Shown: piece after piece, positions 54,541 to 64,000 of the stretch | How positions within the stretch are numbered: the stretch's first letter is position 1 | Layout: every line of letters begins with the position of its first letter | Assembly: GCF_030435805.1 (NCBI RefSeq) | Contig: NC_081291.1 | Location: forward strand, 12,485,001 to 12,549,000 | DNA: 64,000 bases | From: Mustela lutreola | Lineage: Eukaryota > Chordata > Mammalia > Carnivora > Mustelidae | Reading direction: 5' to 3' | The notes under the pieces: generated by a model | What the model was told of the DNA's origin: nothing | What the model saw: the letters and a program-made list of their open reading frames with translations, nothing else | Databases searched by the model: none | Position numbers and translations under genes: made by a program

Positions 54541-55190
54541 ATCTAGTGGCTTCTGTATGCTACTGAGATGAGTGGTGGCTGAGGGCACCTGGATAGTTTT
54601 AGAAAGGGAGCGGCTGCTCACCAGAACAACCAAGGGATGATTAGTGAATTGGAACCTCCAGGGAGGGGAGGGGATACAGATTGATATTCAATACTGATGA
54701 TGAATGATTTAATCAATCATGCCTATGTAATCGAACCCCCATAAAAACTCCCTAAAAATGGGATTCAGAAACCTTCCCAGCTGGTGAATACACGGCGGTG
54801 CTAGAGGATGGCATGTGCAGAGAGGGCATGGAAGTTCCTTGCTCCTTCCTCCATACCTTGCTGGATGCATCTTTGATTGGGCTGTTCCTGAGTTGTGTCT
54901 GTCATAATAAACTGGGAAGAGTAAGTGTTGCATTTTCCTGATTTCTGTGAGTCATTTTAGCAAAGTACCCAAATGGAAAGGGGGAAATGTAGAAACCCTC
55001 ACCTTTGTAGCCATGTCAGAAAGAAGTGCAGATACCCTGAGCACCAAGTACATGTGAATGTCATCTCCACGTAGTTAGTGTCAGCACTGAACACAATTAT
55101 AGGACACCAAGGTGGTGTCAGGTAGTTGTAGGATTGGTATGAGTGTGGAAATAATTCACACATTTGGTGCCTTGAGTGTTAGATGTAGAA
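54540..55190 (+). mobile_element. Endogenous-retrovirus LTR-like fossil, family uncertain
   Basis: The order GGATGATTAGTGAATTGGAA, CCCCCATAAAAACTCCCTAA, GAGAGGGCATGGAAGTTCCT, GGGCTGTTCCTGAGTTGTGT with a following AATAAA, then GTGAGTCATTTTAGCAAA and TAGGACACCAAGGTGGTGTC fits a common mammalian LTR. I cannot fix its family name. It is an old, inert solo LTR. Confidence 0.55.
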
Positions 55191-55912
55191 ACAGTTCAGT
55201 TCCTATCTCTCTCAGACCAGCCAGAGGGAATCTGACCATGCTACTTGTGCTTAAAATGTACCTGTTGGTACAATCACTTTGGAGAACTGTTTGTCAGTAT
55301 CTATTCTAGGTGAACCTTGGTATTCCCTATGAGTCAGTATTTACACACCTAACTATAGACCCAACACAACACATAAGTATTAATCCACCAAAGGACATGT
55401 ACTAGATGTCGTAAGAACACCCTCATAGGAAGACCCAACTGGAAACATCCATGAGAATGTTCATATAATGGAATACAGCTCTTTCCTCTACGGACCTAAA
55501 AAAAACATTTAGGGATCCCCATTGCCCTTAGAACAAATTTCTCAAGTGGACACTGTGGTCTTGTATGCTCTTGCCCTATTCACCTGTCTGCTTTCCATTC
55601 CAGAACTGCAGTAGCAACTTCAAATTCCCCTGTGCACTGAACATACCATTGTCCCAAATGCACTATGTTTGTCACCCTGAGACTTTGTATTTGTTGTCCC
55701 CTCTGTCTGGAAAACCCTCTTCCACCTGCCTGGCTCAGCTGAATCATACCTACTCACCCTTCCTATCTCCCTGTAAACATCACCAATTTCAAACACTCTA
55801 AATCCCAAGTTGGGTCTGAGACCCACACTTAGCTTCTTCAGATCCCTAGGCTGTCCTGAACACTCCTCTGATGACTATGTGCTGTCATCTTTGGTTATAT
55901 AACAGCTGTTAT
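55191..55912. other. Spacer with old LINE-1-like and unnamed repeat sequence
   Basis: 55240-55500 resembles a decayed forward LINE-1 (GTACAATCACTTTGGAGAAC). 55530-55800 resembles an unnamed ancient repeat (CCTCTGTCTGGAAAACCCTC). No gene is present. Confidence 0.4.
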
Positions 55913-56212
55913 ATAAGGATCCCCTCAGCTGAAGGCAGGCTCAAGACCTTCTCCACATGTGTGTCCCACCTCACTGCAGTCATTGTGCATTTCGGTTTTG
56001 CCTCTATTATCTACCTCAAGCCCAAAGGCCACTGTTCTATGGACAGTAACACTCTGATGGCCACTACCTATACAGTCTTTACCCCCTTTCTAAGCCCAAT
56101 CATTTTCAGCCTCAGGAATAAGGAGTTCAAGAAAGCCATAAAGAAAAGCTTCCAGAGAAAATTTAGTCCCCTGAGCTCCTATTGGCCAGTTTGGGGTGGT
56201 AAGGAAATATGA
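55913..56212 (+). pseudogene. OR10H4-like 3' fragment (TM6-TM7 and tail)
   Basis: About 90 codons homologous to the last part of the OR10H4-like gene at 61154-62083. It begins abruptly at RIPSAEGR and continues through KTFSTCVSHLTAVIVHFGFASIIYLKPKG, TPFLSPIIFSLRN and FQRKFSPLSS. Everything upstream (TM1-TM5) is absent. The original stop is changed, so the frame runs 12 codons on to 56212. KTFSTC is normal here, unlike in the intact copy. Homology continues downstream into the 3' flank, which shows a segmental DNA duplication and not a retrocopy. It cannot make a receptor. Confidence 0.93.
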
Positions 56213-57975
56213 CAGGAGGGCTGGGAATAATAAGATCTGTCTCTATAAGACTGTTGTAGGGTTTCATTATATGAAAATAAACACATCCATAGGTGATGGA
56301 TGAATGCCTGATACTTGTTTTTCTCCAATTTGTTTGCCCCCTTGTATGGGATCCAGTGATCACGATCTCTTCTTCTTGATCCCAAGTGATGAAGTCCATC
56401 CAATTACCTCCATCAAAGAACATGTTACCTACTTAAGTGCTGGACAGCAGCATTGTAGGTGTGCTTGGCTTCTGATGCATAGGGTTCTTCTTGAATGGAT
56501 ATGCAACAGAAGACTTTCCCCTCCTCCACCATAAGGATAAATAAAAATTAGCAAAATAATAAATGTCCAAAGTATTTACCCTTTTCTTATCAAGCATGAT
56601 ATTCAGTGTTTTATAGTATTATCTTTTTAAAAATTTTATTTTATTTTTTCAGTGTTCCTAGATTCATTGTTTATGCACCACACCCAATGCTCCATGCAAT
56701 ACGTGTCCTCCTTAATACTCACCACCAGGCTCACCCAACCTCCCATCCCCCTCTCTTGCAAAACCCTCAGTTTGTTTCTCAGAGTTCACGGTCTCTCGTG
56801 GTTCATCTCCCCCTCTGATTTCCCCCAACTTACTTCTCTCCTTCACCCAATGTCCTCCATGTTATTCCTTTTGCTCCTCAAGTAAGTGAAACCATATGAT
56901 AGTTGACTTTCTCTGCTTGACTTATTTCACTCAGCTTAATCTCCTTCAGTCCCATCCATGTTGATACAAAAGTTGGGTATTCATCCTTTCTGATGGAGGC
57001 ACAATATTCCATTGTATATATGGACCATATCTTCTTTATCCATTCATCTATTGAAAGGTCTCTTGGCTCTTTCCACAGTTTGGCTATTGTGGACATTGCT
57101 GCTATAAACATTGGGGTACAGATGGCCCTTCTTTTCACTGTATCTGTATCTTTGGGGTAAATACCCAGTAATGCAATTGCAGGGTCATAAGGTAGGGTCT
57201 TTTAAATTATAACAAATATACAAAAGGAAATAAACTGTTTGTCTCTAGGAAGATGGTTACTCTTTATAATTTCTCCCTGCTTTGGAAGAGTTGACCCTAA
57301 AGGAGGTTTTCTATCTTAAGAGTTTAGAAAGTGAAGAAGAGAGAGATAGAAGGAGAGAGTGAGAGAGATAAGAGAGAGAGTGAATAGTGGGATGGGAGTC
57401 CTGAACAGAAAGTTGCATAAAATTGGATATGGGGCAAAATCTATAAAGCAATAAGGAAGAAGAAGGCTGGTAACAGGGCAGTTTTCACCCAAGAAGGGAA
57501 AGGGAAGGGAGAATGAGAGAGGAAGGGGCCAGAAGTAGAAGAATGCAGACAGAGAAAGGAGGGCTGGAAGGGGGAGAGGGTTCATGCTTGGGTTAGAACA
57601 CAAGGATGGTAAAAGTGTGAGACTATCTGACATCTTATGGAAATCCTTTTCCCCACATTACTTTCAGGAAAACATCAATTTCTCATTCCTGTGTTTTACT
57701 TGAATCTATCTGGGGATGTTGTAGGCACAATGATATCTCAACATGTCACAAATTGAGGTCAAGTGTATGGGAATCCTTACTATGCCGATGAGAAATGTTG
57801 GTGGAGGTCACACAACACATGAGTGAAGGAGTCCCATGAAAATTTAGGTCTGTTTGACTCCCATGCTGGGGTTTGGGAAAGCATATGTCTGAAGATCAAG
57901 GAAGGGGGCCTTCTGTGGATCTAAACTCTTACTCAAAGTTGAGGCCAGATATTAGAGTTGGAGGCACAAGGTATA
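56213..57975 (+). repeat. Direct duplicate of the OR10H4-like 3' flank
   Basis: Aligns forward with about 62095-63125 (shared phrases such as GACAT.TTATGGAAATCCTTT and GGTGGAGG.CACACAACAC), at perhaps 70-75%. A LINE-1 at 56625-57205 interrupts this copy. Together with the OR fragment it forms one ancient tandem duplicate. Confidence 0.82.
56625..57205 (-). mobile_element. 5'-truncated LINE-1
   Basis: Reversed 3' UTR and ORF2 end (TTTTTCAGTGTTCCTAGATT, CCACCACCAGGCTCACCCAA, later GGTAAATACCCAGTAATGCA). It splits the duplicated flank. A TCTTTT(T)AAA sequence at both borders is the likely target duplication. Confidence 0.88.
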
Positions 57976-58436
57976 TTGTCACCCTAAACCCATAGTCACC
58001 AGTCATCTTATGAGCATACAAAGACTCTCATCAAAAGTCAGTAACAAAAACACATAAAAGACCAAATATAAGTTTGATTATATTACAGAGAGACAGATGT
58101 TAATGTAGACTCTTTGACTTGGACCACCCGGACAATAGGGATAGGGAAAAACTTGACCATAGGAGAGGTGGAGCCTCCAGCCACCACTTATCCCATTAGC
58201 ATACAGAAGACACTATTATCACTCCTGAGGCAGGGGCTTTGGGGCTTTATGTAAAGAATTAGAGCCAAAGGAGGCACAAACTAATGTGGATTCTCTTGCT
58301 TTAATCACCATGACAACAGATAGGATAAATCTGGGTAAACCAAAAGAAGTGGGACTATCCAGTTTGGTCAAAAGACACACTGAACACTCCCATTGACCAG
58401 GAGAAACCAGTCTCCAAGTCCTAGCTCTAAGTTACC
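57976..58436. repeat. Diverged innermost part of the right arm, with internal doubling
   Basis: Inverted match to 54314-54540 and slightly beyond. Within it, a unit of about 190 bp seems doubled: GTAGACTCTTTGACTTGGAC with ACCCGGACAATAGGG recalls GTGGATTCTCTTGCTTTAAT with CCATGACAACAGATAGG. Confidence 0.55.
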
Positions 58437-58632
58437 CTTTTTGTTTTGTTTTGTTTTTTACATTGCTTATTTATTTATTTATTTATTTTAATTTTTAAAT
58501 CTTTTAAAAAATTTCTTTTCAGTGTTCCAAAATTCATTGTTTATGCACCACATCCCATACTCCATGCAATACATGCCCTCCATAATACCCACCACCAGGC
58601 TCACCCAACCCCCCACACCCCCCTCCTAAATT
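58436..58632 (-). mobile_element. 5'-truncated LINE-1 3' UTR inside the right arm
   Basis: Reversed UTR with a T-rich left tail (CACCACATCCCATACTCCAT, CCACCACCAGGCTCACCCAA). TAAGTTACCCTT on the left and TAAATTACCCTT on the right are the target duplication with one difference. The left arm has the uninterrupted site GGTAATTTAGAG at 54305. Confidence 0.92.
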
Positions 58633-60313
58633 ACCCTTATTCTGGGAAGCCTTCCAGCTGCCTTGACTCCAGAGCCCTGAATTCCCACTATGGGTTTCTT
58701 CAGCTCCCGCCTTACCTCTGACCCTGCCCTGATCCCAACTCGCTGAGCGCATCTAATCCTGTACTATCTCCCCCAAGACTGGGAGTTCCTAGGCTTGAGC
58801 AGGGACTGGGGCTCTGGGCAGAGTTAGAAAGTAGGGATCCTTGGTTGTGTTGGAGTGTTGGAGGAAGGAGTAGAGGCTTCAGGTCCCTGGAGGACCTCTG
58901 ATGATCCTCCTGGCCGCTTAAGAACCAGAGGGCAGACCTTGCAGGTTGGTGTCTTGGGAAGACCCTGGGTAGCAGCCTCCTGGGAAGCTGAATCAGGGGT
59001 AAAGCGCACAGCATCAGTTCCAGAAACTCCAAGGTCTGGTCACACACCTGCCCCTGTGTGCGCCACTGACAACCTCAGGCAGAAGAGCTTCTTCTGCCTT
59101 CTCCTGCTGGTTGCTTCCTGGAAGAGGCAGCCCAGGCTGAGAGGGACAGGAGGGACAGGGTAGGTGACAATACTTGAATAGATATGGGGAGCGAGACCCA
59201 GACTGAGGACAGGGTCTAGGAGAAGGGTCATTAGACAGGCTCTTAGCCTTGGGCAGCTGCTGGGGGTCTTCTCAGGCTGCCCATTCTGGATCTTGGGTTC
59301 TTCACCCAACCTAGTGCCCTTTGCAGCTTCTAAGTCTGTATCTTATTTGGGAATGATTTTGTATCCCTAACCTGAAATATTTGTACCTGCCTGGAGGACC
59401 CTCTTGGTTGTCAGAGCTCATGGTGGGGGGGGGGGGTTGCTACTGACATCTGTTGGGTTGAGGTCAGGTTTGTTGCTAAAGGCTGTACAATCTAGTAATT
59501 CTTGTGGTGCATTTGTTCCAGTTGGTGAACCAAGATGGATAGATACAGAATTACTAATTCACCTCATAGGTTATATTAGGGTTGACTGTGTTACCCATTC
59601 TGTGGGTATTGAGAAATGTATGGTGACATGTATACACCCTTACAGCACGGTCTAGAATAGGTTCAGGTGCTCTAATTTTCATGTGCCCAAATAGAATTAT
59701 GCTTGAGTGTTCATCTGCTTTTGCTTCATTCACTCAAGATCATTTTACAGGTTCCTTTACCCGCTGTGTGTGCATCAAACTCCTGCTCAGGGCTCCAGCG
59801 GTTGCATCCAGCCCATGGACCTGGCCTCTTTCCAATTACAGTTCCCAAGCAGGCTTGTCCATTTCCCCACTTCAGGCAATGCTACTGAAACATCCTCTGA
59901 CAATCTCCCTTCAGACAGGTGTGAACAATCAAGATAGATGCTCAGGAGACCATGTGCTGTTGCACAGAGCAGGTGAAGTCTGTTCTTCTGCATTCTTGGT
60001 TCTCGCCAGCAGGCCATAAGGATTGCCTTCTGACCATGTTTTGATTAGTACCCGGCACTTTCTAGTCTGGGGAAACGAATAGGTGTACAGTGAAAGTCCG
60101 TGATCATTTTCCTTTGTCCTTTTCTTGCCTTAAAACCACCCTTTCCTGTGTCTGTGTAACTCCTTCTGTGAATTCTCTGCTCATGTCCTTGACTCATTTC
60201 TACATTGAGGTTTCTCCTTCTGAATGTCACTGCTTTCTTATTTCTTCTAGATAGTATTCCCTGGTCAATTTTCAGCAGTGCAAAAGCTCATTAACTGAAT
60301 ATTTTCAAAGATC
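58632..60313. repeat. Inner right arm of the inverted duplication
   Basis: Reverse complement of 52619-54313. It has a forward MER5A relic at about 59398-59500 with a poly(G) run. The outer boundary is abrupt, after TATTTTCAAAGAT; from there the arms are unrelated. Confidence 0.95.
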
Positions 60314-61118
60314 TCAGTTTTAATTACTAATATGGTGAGAATGGAGAGTTATAACTCACTCAAGCTAAAGCCCTAGAGGACTCAATAGTGTTTTGGCATA
60401 TGAAGTCCTGGGGTCAAAATGTTAAGAGCTGTCTCATTATCATTTGGGTCACTAATAGTAATGTTGTCTTATTTCTTTCCTTAAAAATATATGTCTTGCA
60501 TTAGTTTTATGTTTTTAATTCTATTGAAAATGCTATGAGTTTGGAAAGTCGATCTCGTCTTCTACTGCTTGTGTTCTGTCTTTGCTCAAACACATTTCAT
60601 TTTGATTCTTTTACTTTTCTAGGTAAATGATCACATCTCTTCCGTTTCAATTCAATATTCCTTCTTTGTCATCCTCAAGTACCACTCCAGACTTTCAGTT
60701 CTCAGCTAATGACCGGCAGAGACAGTGAGTAAACTTGTCATGTTCCTGATTCTAAAATAATGCATCGATAGTTCCCTACTTCATATAGCATTTGCTAGTT
60801 TTGCAGTGCATATTCTCAGTTAGCTAAGAAAGTTTCAGTTGATGTCAGGTTTAAAAAAAACACTTAAAAAATTTTTAAGAGATGTACATATGTCAATAGT
60901 TATGCTATATATCTAAAATAATACAATGTTTTATGTCACCAAATATCAACTTTTAATCATAAATAGAAGCTCAAATTTAGTAATCTAGAACTGCTGCCCA
61001 GATTGATATATGACATTTCCTTTTCATGTAACTAACCACATTGTAGGTTTTCTGATACTGACTCATCCTTGTTCTTCATGGGATAAACCATGTACCTTCA
61101 TTCCCTTTCTTGTCTCAG
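60314..61118. other. 5' flank of the OR10H4-like gene
   Basis: No repeat recognised. It ends in a pyrimidine-rich tract and CAG acceptors (AG at 61117-61118 and 61120-61121) in front of the coding exon. Confidence 0.4.
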
Positions 61119-61153
61119 CAGGTGCAGCATCCCTGACTGGTCAGAACTATAGC

Positions 61154-62083
61154 ATGGTCTCTGAATTCATCCTCGTGGGCTTTTCCACCTTCCCTCGGCA
61201 TCTCCTGCCTGCCTTCTTCTTGCTGTACCTGCTGATGTACCTGTTCACCCTGCTGGGGAACTTGATCATCATGGCCACTATCTGGAGTGAGCACAGCCTG
61301 CACACGCCTATGTACCTCTTCCTGTGTGCCCTGTCCATCTCTGAAATTCTGTTCACCATTGTGGTTACTCCTCGCATGCTGGTTGACATGCTCTTCAGCC
61401 ACAGCTCGATCACCTTTGTGGCCTGTGCCAGTCAGATGTTCTTTTCCTTCACATTCGGCTTCACCCACTCCTTCCTGCTCATGATCATGGGCTATGACCG
61501 CTACTTGGCCATCTGCCACCCCCTGCGCTACAACGTGCTCATGAGCCCCCGCACCTGTGCTCGTCTGGTGTCCTGGACCTGGGCTGGTGGCTCAGTCATG
61601 GGGATGATGGTGATCCTGATAGTTTTTCATCTCACCTTCTGTGGGTCTAATGTCATACACCATTTTTTCTGCCATGCGCTTTCCCTCCTAAAGTTGGCCT
61701 GTGGGAAGGAGACATCCTCTGTCACTTTGGGTGTGATCCTGGTGTGTGTCACAGCTCTGATGGGATGTTTATTCCTCATCATCCTCTCCTATGTCTTCAT
61801 TGTGGCCGCCATATTGAGGATCCCTTCAAGTGAAGGCAGGCACAAGACCTTCTTCACATGTGTGTCCCACCTCACTGTGGTCATTGTGCACTATGGTTTT
61901 GCCTCCATGATCTACCTCAAGCCCAAGGGCCCCCATTCTATGGACAGTCACACTCTGATGGCCACTACCTATATAGTCTTCACTCCCTTTCTCAGCCCAA
62001 TTATTTTCAGCCTCAGGAATAAGGAGCTCAAGAATGCCATAAAGAAAAGCTTCCAGAGAAAATTCAGTCCCCTAAGTTCCTGA
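61154..62083 (+). CDS. OR10H4: Olfactory receptor OR10H4-like, initiator codon altered
   Basis: Odorant receptor whose body matches human OR10H4 as I recall it (QNYS, SEF, FCGSNVIHHFFCH, TSSV, MDSHTLMATTY, NAIKKSFQRKFSPLSS). TM landmarks are complete: LLGNLIIMATIWSEHSLHTPMY, MGYDRYLAICHPLRYN, RIPSSEGRHKTFFTCVSHL, TPFLSPIIFSLRN. The codon aligned with the human initiator is CTG at 61133-61135. The first ATG within the coding exon is 61154, in a strong context (A at -3, G at +4); it gives 309 residues but omits the N-Y-S glycosylation site. An in-frame ATG at 61010 would add 41 residues but lies before the likely splice acceptor. Phe replaces the conserved Ser of KAFSTC (61853-61855). The frame is otherwise open. 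It may be functional from an alternative start, or it may be an early pseudogene. Confidence 0.85.
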   Translation: MVSEFILVGFSTFPRHLLPAFFLLYLLMYLFTLLGNLIIMATIWSEHSLHTPMYLFLCALSISEILFTIVVTPRMLVDMLFSHSSITFVACASQMFFSFTFGFTHSFLLMIMGYDRYLAICHPLRYNVLMSPRTCARLVSWTWAGGSVMGMMVILIVFHLTFCGSNVIHHFFCHALSLLKLACGKETSSVTLGVILVCVTALMGCLFLIILSYVFIVAAILRIPSSEGRHKTFFTCVSHLTVVIVHYGFASMIYLKPKGPHSMDSHTLMATTYIVFTPFLSPIIFSLRNKELKNAIKKSFQRKFSPLSS

Positions 62084-63286
62084 TGGCCAGTTTGGTAATG
62101 AAGAGTATGATGCAAGGACTGGGAATAATGATCCTCTCCATGGGACCACTGTCTATATTCAATACATGAGAATTCTGAAGAGGTATATTGGATACATCTA
62201 TAGGTTTTGGAGCCAGCTAGGTTATTAGTTTTTGCATTTGTTTCCTCCTTCCCTCTTGCATAAGCTCTAGTGATCAATCATCCTCTCTCTTCTGGACCCT
62301 GTGTGATGAACCCCAATCCAGTTACCTATTTCTAAGAATGTGTTATCCCCTCTATGGGCAGAGGAGAGCATCACAAGTATGTGTGACTAGTAATGAACAC
62401 GGTTCTTCTCCAATAGACAAGTGAGGGAGGAGTTTCACCTTCCCTCACCATGACATAAACAAAAGTAGCATAATGATAAATACCACCAGCCCTGGGGATA
62501 TACTAATTGGGCACTGTGTCCAGTGCTGTTTCAGGGTTATCTTTTAATCACAACAAATGCAGAAAAGAACATGACTACTTTTCTCTAAGGAGATGATTGA
62601 ATGTTTTTAGTTCCTTCTGTCTTTGGGGTGGATAGACCTTAAGGAAGTTTCTATGTTGAATTTAGTAGAGTGACAGATGTCAGGATATGAAGTGGAGAAA
62701 GAGAGAGGCAGAGAGACCAAGAGAGAAAGGGGAGAGGGTTCCGTGCTTAGGTAAGGACATACAGAATAGTAAGTGTGGGCTGTTATCTGACATTTTATGG
62801 AAATCCTTTCCCTTTTTCCCACATTACTTTCCATAAAACATCAATTTCTAATTCTTTTGTCTTATGTGGAACGATCTGGAGGATGTGTTGGAGGGCACAG
62901 TGGTAACTGAAGATGGCAAAAAGAGACATCAAGGGTATGGGTCCCCATTTTAACAGATGTAAACTGTTGGTGGAGGCCACACAACACGTTAAGGAAGGAG
63001 TTCCATGCAACATTTGGTCTAACTCTCATGTTGTTCAGGAAACCATGTGTCTCAGGATCCAGGAAGGGGGATTTCCACTGGGTAAGTTCATACTCAGAGC
63101 TTCAGGTAGATATTTGAATTTCAGGAAGAAGATGTTTTATAATAATAAACCAATGAATGGCTATCACATATGAGTGTCTGCTGCTTGCCAAATGCGGGAA
63201 GTGTTTCCTATGCATTCACTCTTCTAAGACTCAAAATAAATGATTATTTCTCCCTATTTAGATATGACCCACATCTATTACTACTC
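62084..63286. other. 3' flank of the OR10H4-like gene, duplicated at 56213-57975
   Basis: Non-coding. About 62095-63125 aligns with the flank of the OR10H4-like fragment. This copy lacks the LINE-1 that interrupts the other. Confidence 0.75.
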
Positions 63287-63470
63287 TTATTTTTTTCTTG
63301 AGAGATAGAGAAAGAGAGAGCTGGGTGGGGGGGAGGAAGAGGGAGAGAATCTCAAGCAGTCCCCACTAGCACAAAGCTTGACCTTGGGCTCCATTTGGGA
63401 CCCTGAGAAGATGAGCTGAGCCTAAATGAAGAGTGGGATGCTTAACCAGTGAAGCCACCCAAGCGCTCCA
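63287..63470 (-). mobile_element. CAN-SINE, older copy
   Basis: Reversed SINE: TCTTGAGAGATAGAGAAAGA, GAGAATCTCAAGCAGTCCCC, GGGACCCTGAGAAGATGAGC and 5' end GCCACCCAAGCGCTCC. More diverged than the young copies. Confidence 0.82.
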
Positions 63471-63483
63471 ACTATTCACTTTT

Positions 63484-64000
63484 TTGAAATGTAGAAAATG
63501 CAAATCGGGGAGATGATTTGTCTCCAGACACAGTTCCCTGAGCTGCTGAAGCAGGAATTCATCACAATCTGTATATGTGTGCCCTTGGTGATCAGGAATG
63601 CACCTCTCTCAGGTTCCTGCAGAGGGAAGTGTGGTCCTAACTGGGAGAGGAAGACTGTCATTAGAAGGAATAGACACCCTTCGGGGTGGGAGGGCAGGTG
63701 CAGCCCTAAACACACACCCCTTCATACAGCCAGAGAGAAACACTGACTCCAGAGGAGTTACAGAGACACTTTGTGACACTTGTGACTTGACTCATGTCAC
63801 TGACATGAGACCCCGGGGTTCCATTTCATTATTTTACAATTACTGATGTTAACGACTAATGCCAACCCACCACCCCTAAGACGTCCTTTTCCAGAGCCTG
63901 TGACTGTGTTCCCTTCCCCAGCAAAAGGGACTGCATGTGATGAGATGCAGTTAATCCTCTGAGGCAGAGGGATTGCTCTGGATCATCCAGGTGGGCTTGC
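63484..64000. repeat. Outer right arm of the inverted duplication
   Basis: Reverse complement of 51566-52055, running to the last base of the window. It includes part of the MLT1-type LTR fossil (from about 63865), here in the opposite orientation to the left arm. The right limit is outside the window. Confidence 0.9.

Overview
The window is nuclear DNA from a carnivoran mammal, most likely a mustelid (weasel, mink, otter or badger type). The evidence is the many tRNA-derived CAN-SINE copies. Their head begins like GGGGCGCCTGGGTGGCTCAG, and the young copies share a body with the phrase CTCTGCCTACTTGTGATCTC. Carnivore-type LINE-1 copies are also abundant. The species call rests on recalled repeat consensus sequences, not on a search.

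The only convincing host protein-coding genes are olfactory receptors (ORs). There are four single-exon OR genes and one OR fragment. An OR1-family gene lies at 2639-3574 (+). An OR10H gene lies at 27906-28853 (+). A second OR10H gene lies at 41520-42479 (-) and is convergent with the first. An OR10H4-like gene lies at 61154-62083 (+), and its usual initiator codon reads CTG. A truncated OR10H4-like 3' end lies at 55913-56212 (+). This content matches the human 19p13.12 neighbourhood of OR10H1-5 and an OR1-family relic, from memory of that locus.

Layout. Positions 1-2600 hold ancient MER5A, MIR and L1M relics upstream of the OR1 gene. Positions 3586-21290 are a dense nest of LINE-1 and SINE insertions, including a young 5'-truncated LINE-1 (18081-21026) with an uninterrupted 844-codon ORF2 part. 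Positions 21450-27900 hold old relics, a 440-bp hairpin-like inverted repeat and a possible untranslated OR exon. Positions 28854-41500 hold more old LINE-1, MIR and SINE copies and a composite SINE-LINE-1 insertion (31819-32321). Positions 42480-51240 hold old repeats, a LINE-1 carrying what looks like a 3' transduction (45474-46005), a CA/TA microsatellite and an MLT1 solo LTR.

From 51566 to the window end lies a large, imperfect inverted duplication. The segment 52619-54313 recurs inverted at 58632-60313, nearly identical in its outer part and progressively diverged toward the centre. A second pair (51566-52055 and 63484-64000) continues past the window. The complete OR10H4-like gene lies only in the right arm; LINE-1 debris occupies the equivalent place in the left arm. 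A diverged direct duplicate of the gene's 3' end lies in the spacer. The region looks like an OR cluster remodelled by inverted duplication, conversion and retroelement insertion. No bacterial-type system, CRISPR array or non-OR gene was found.
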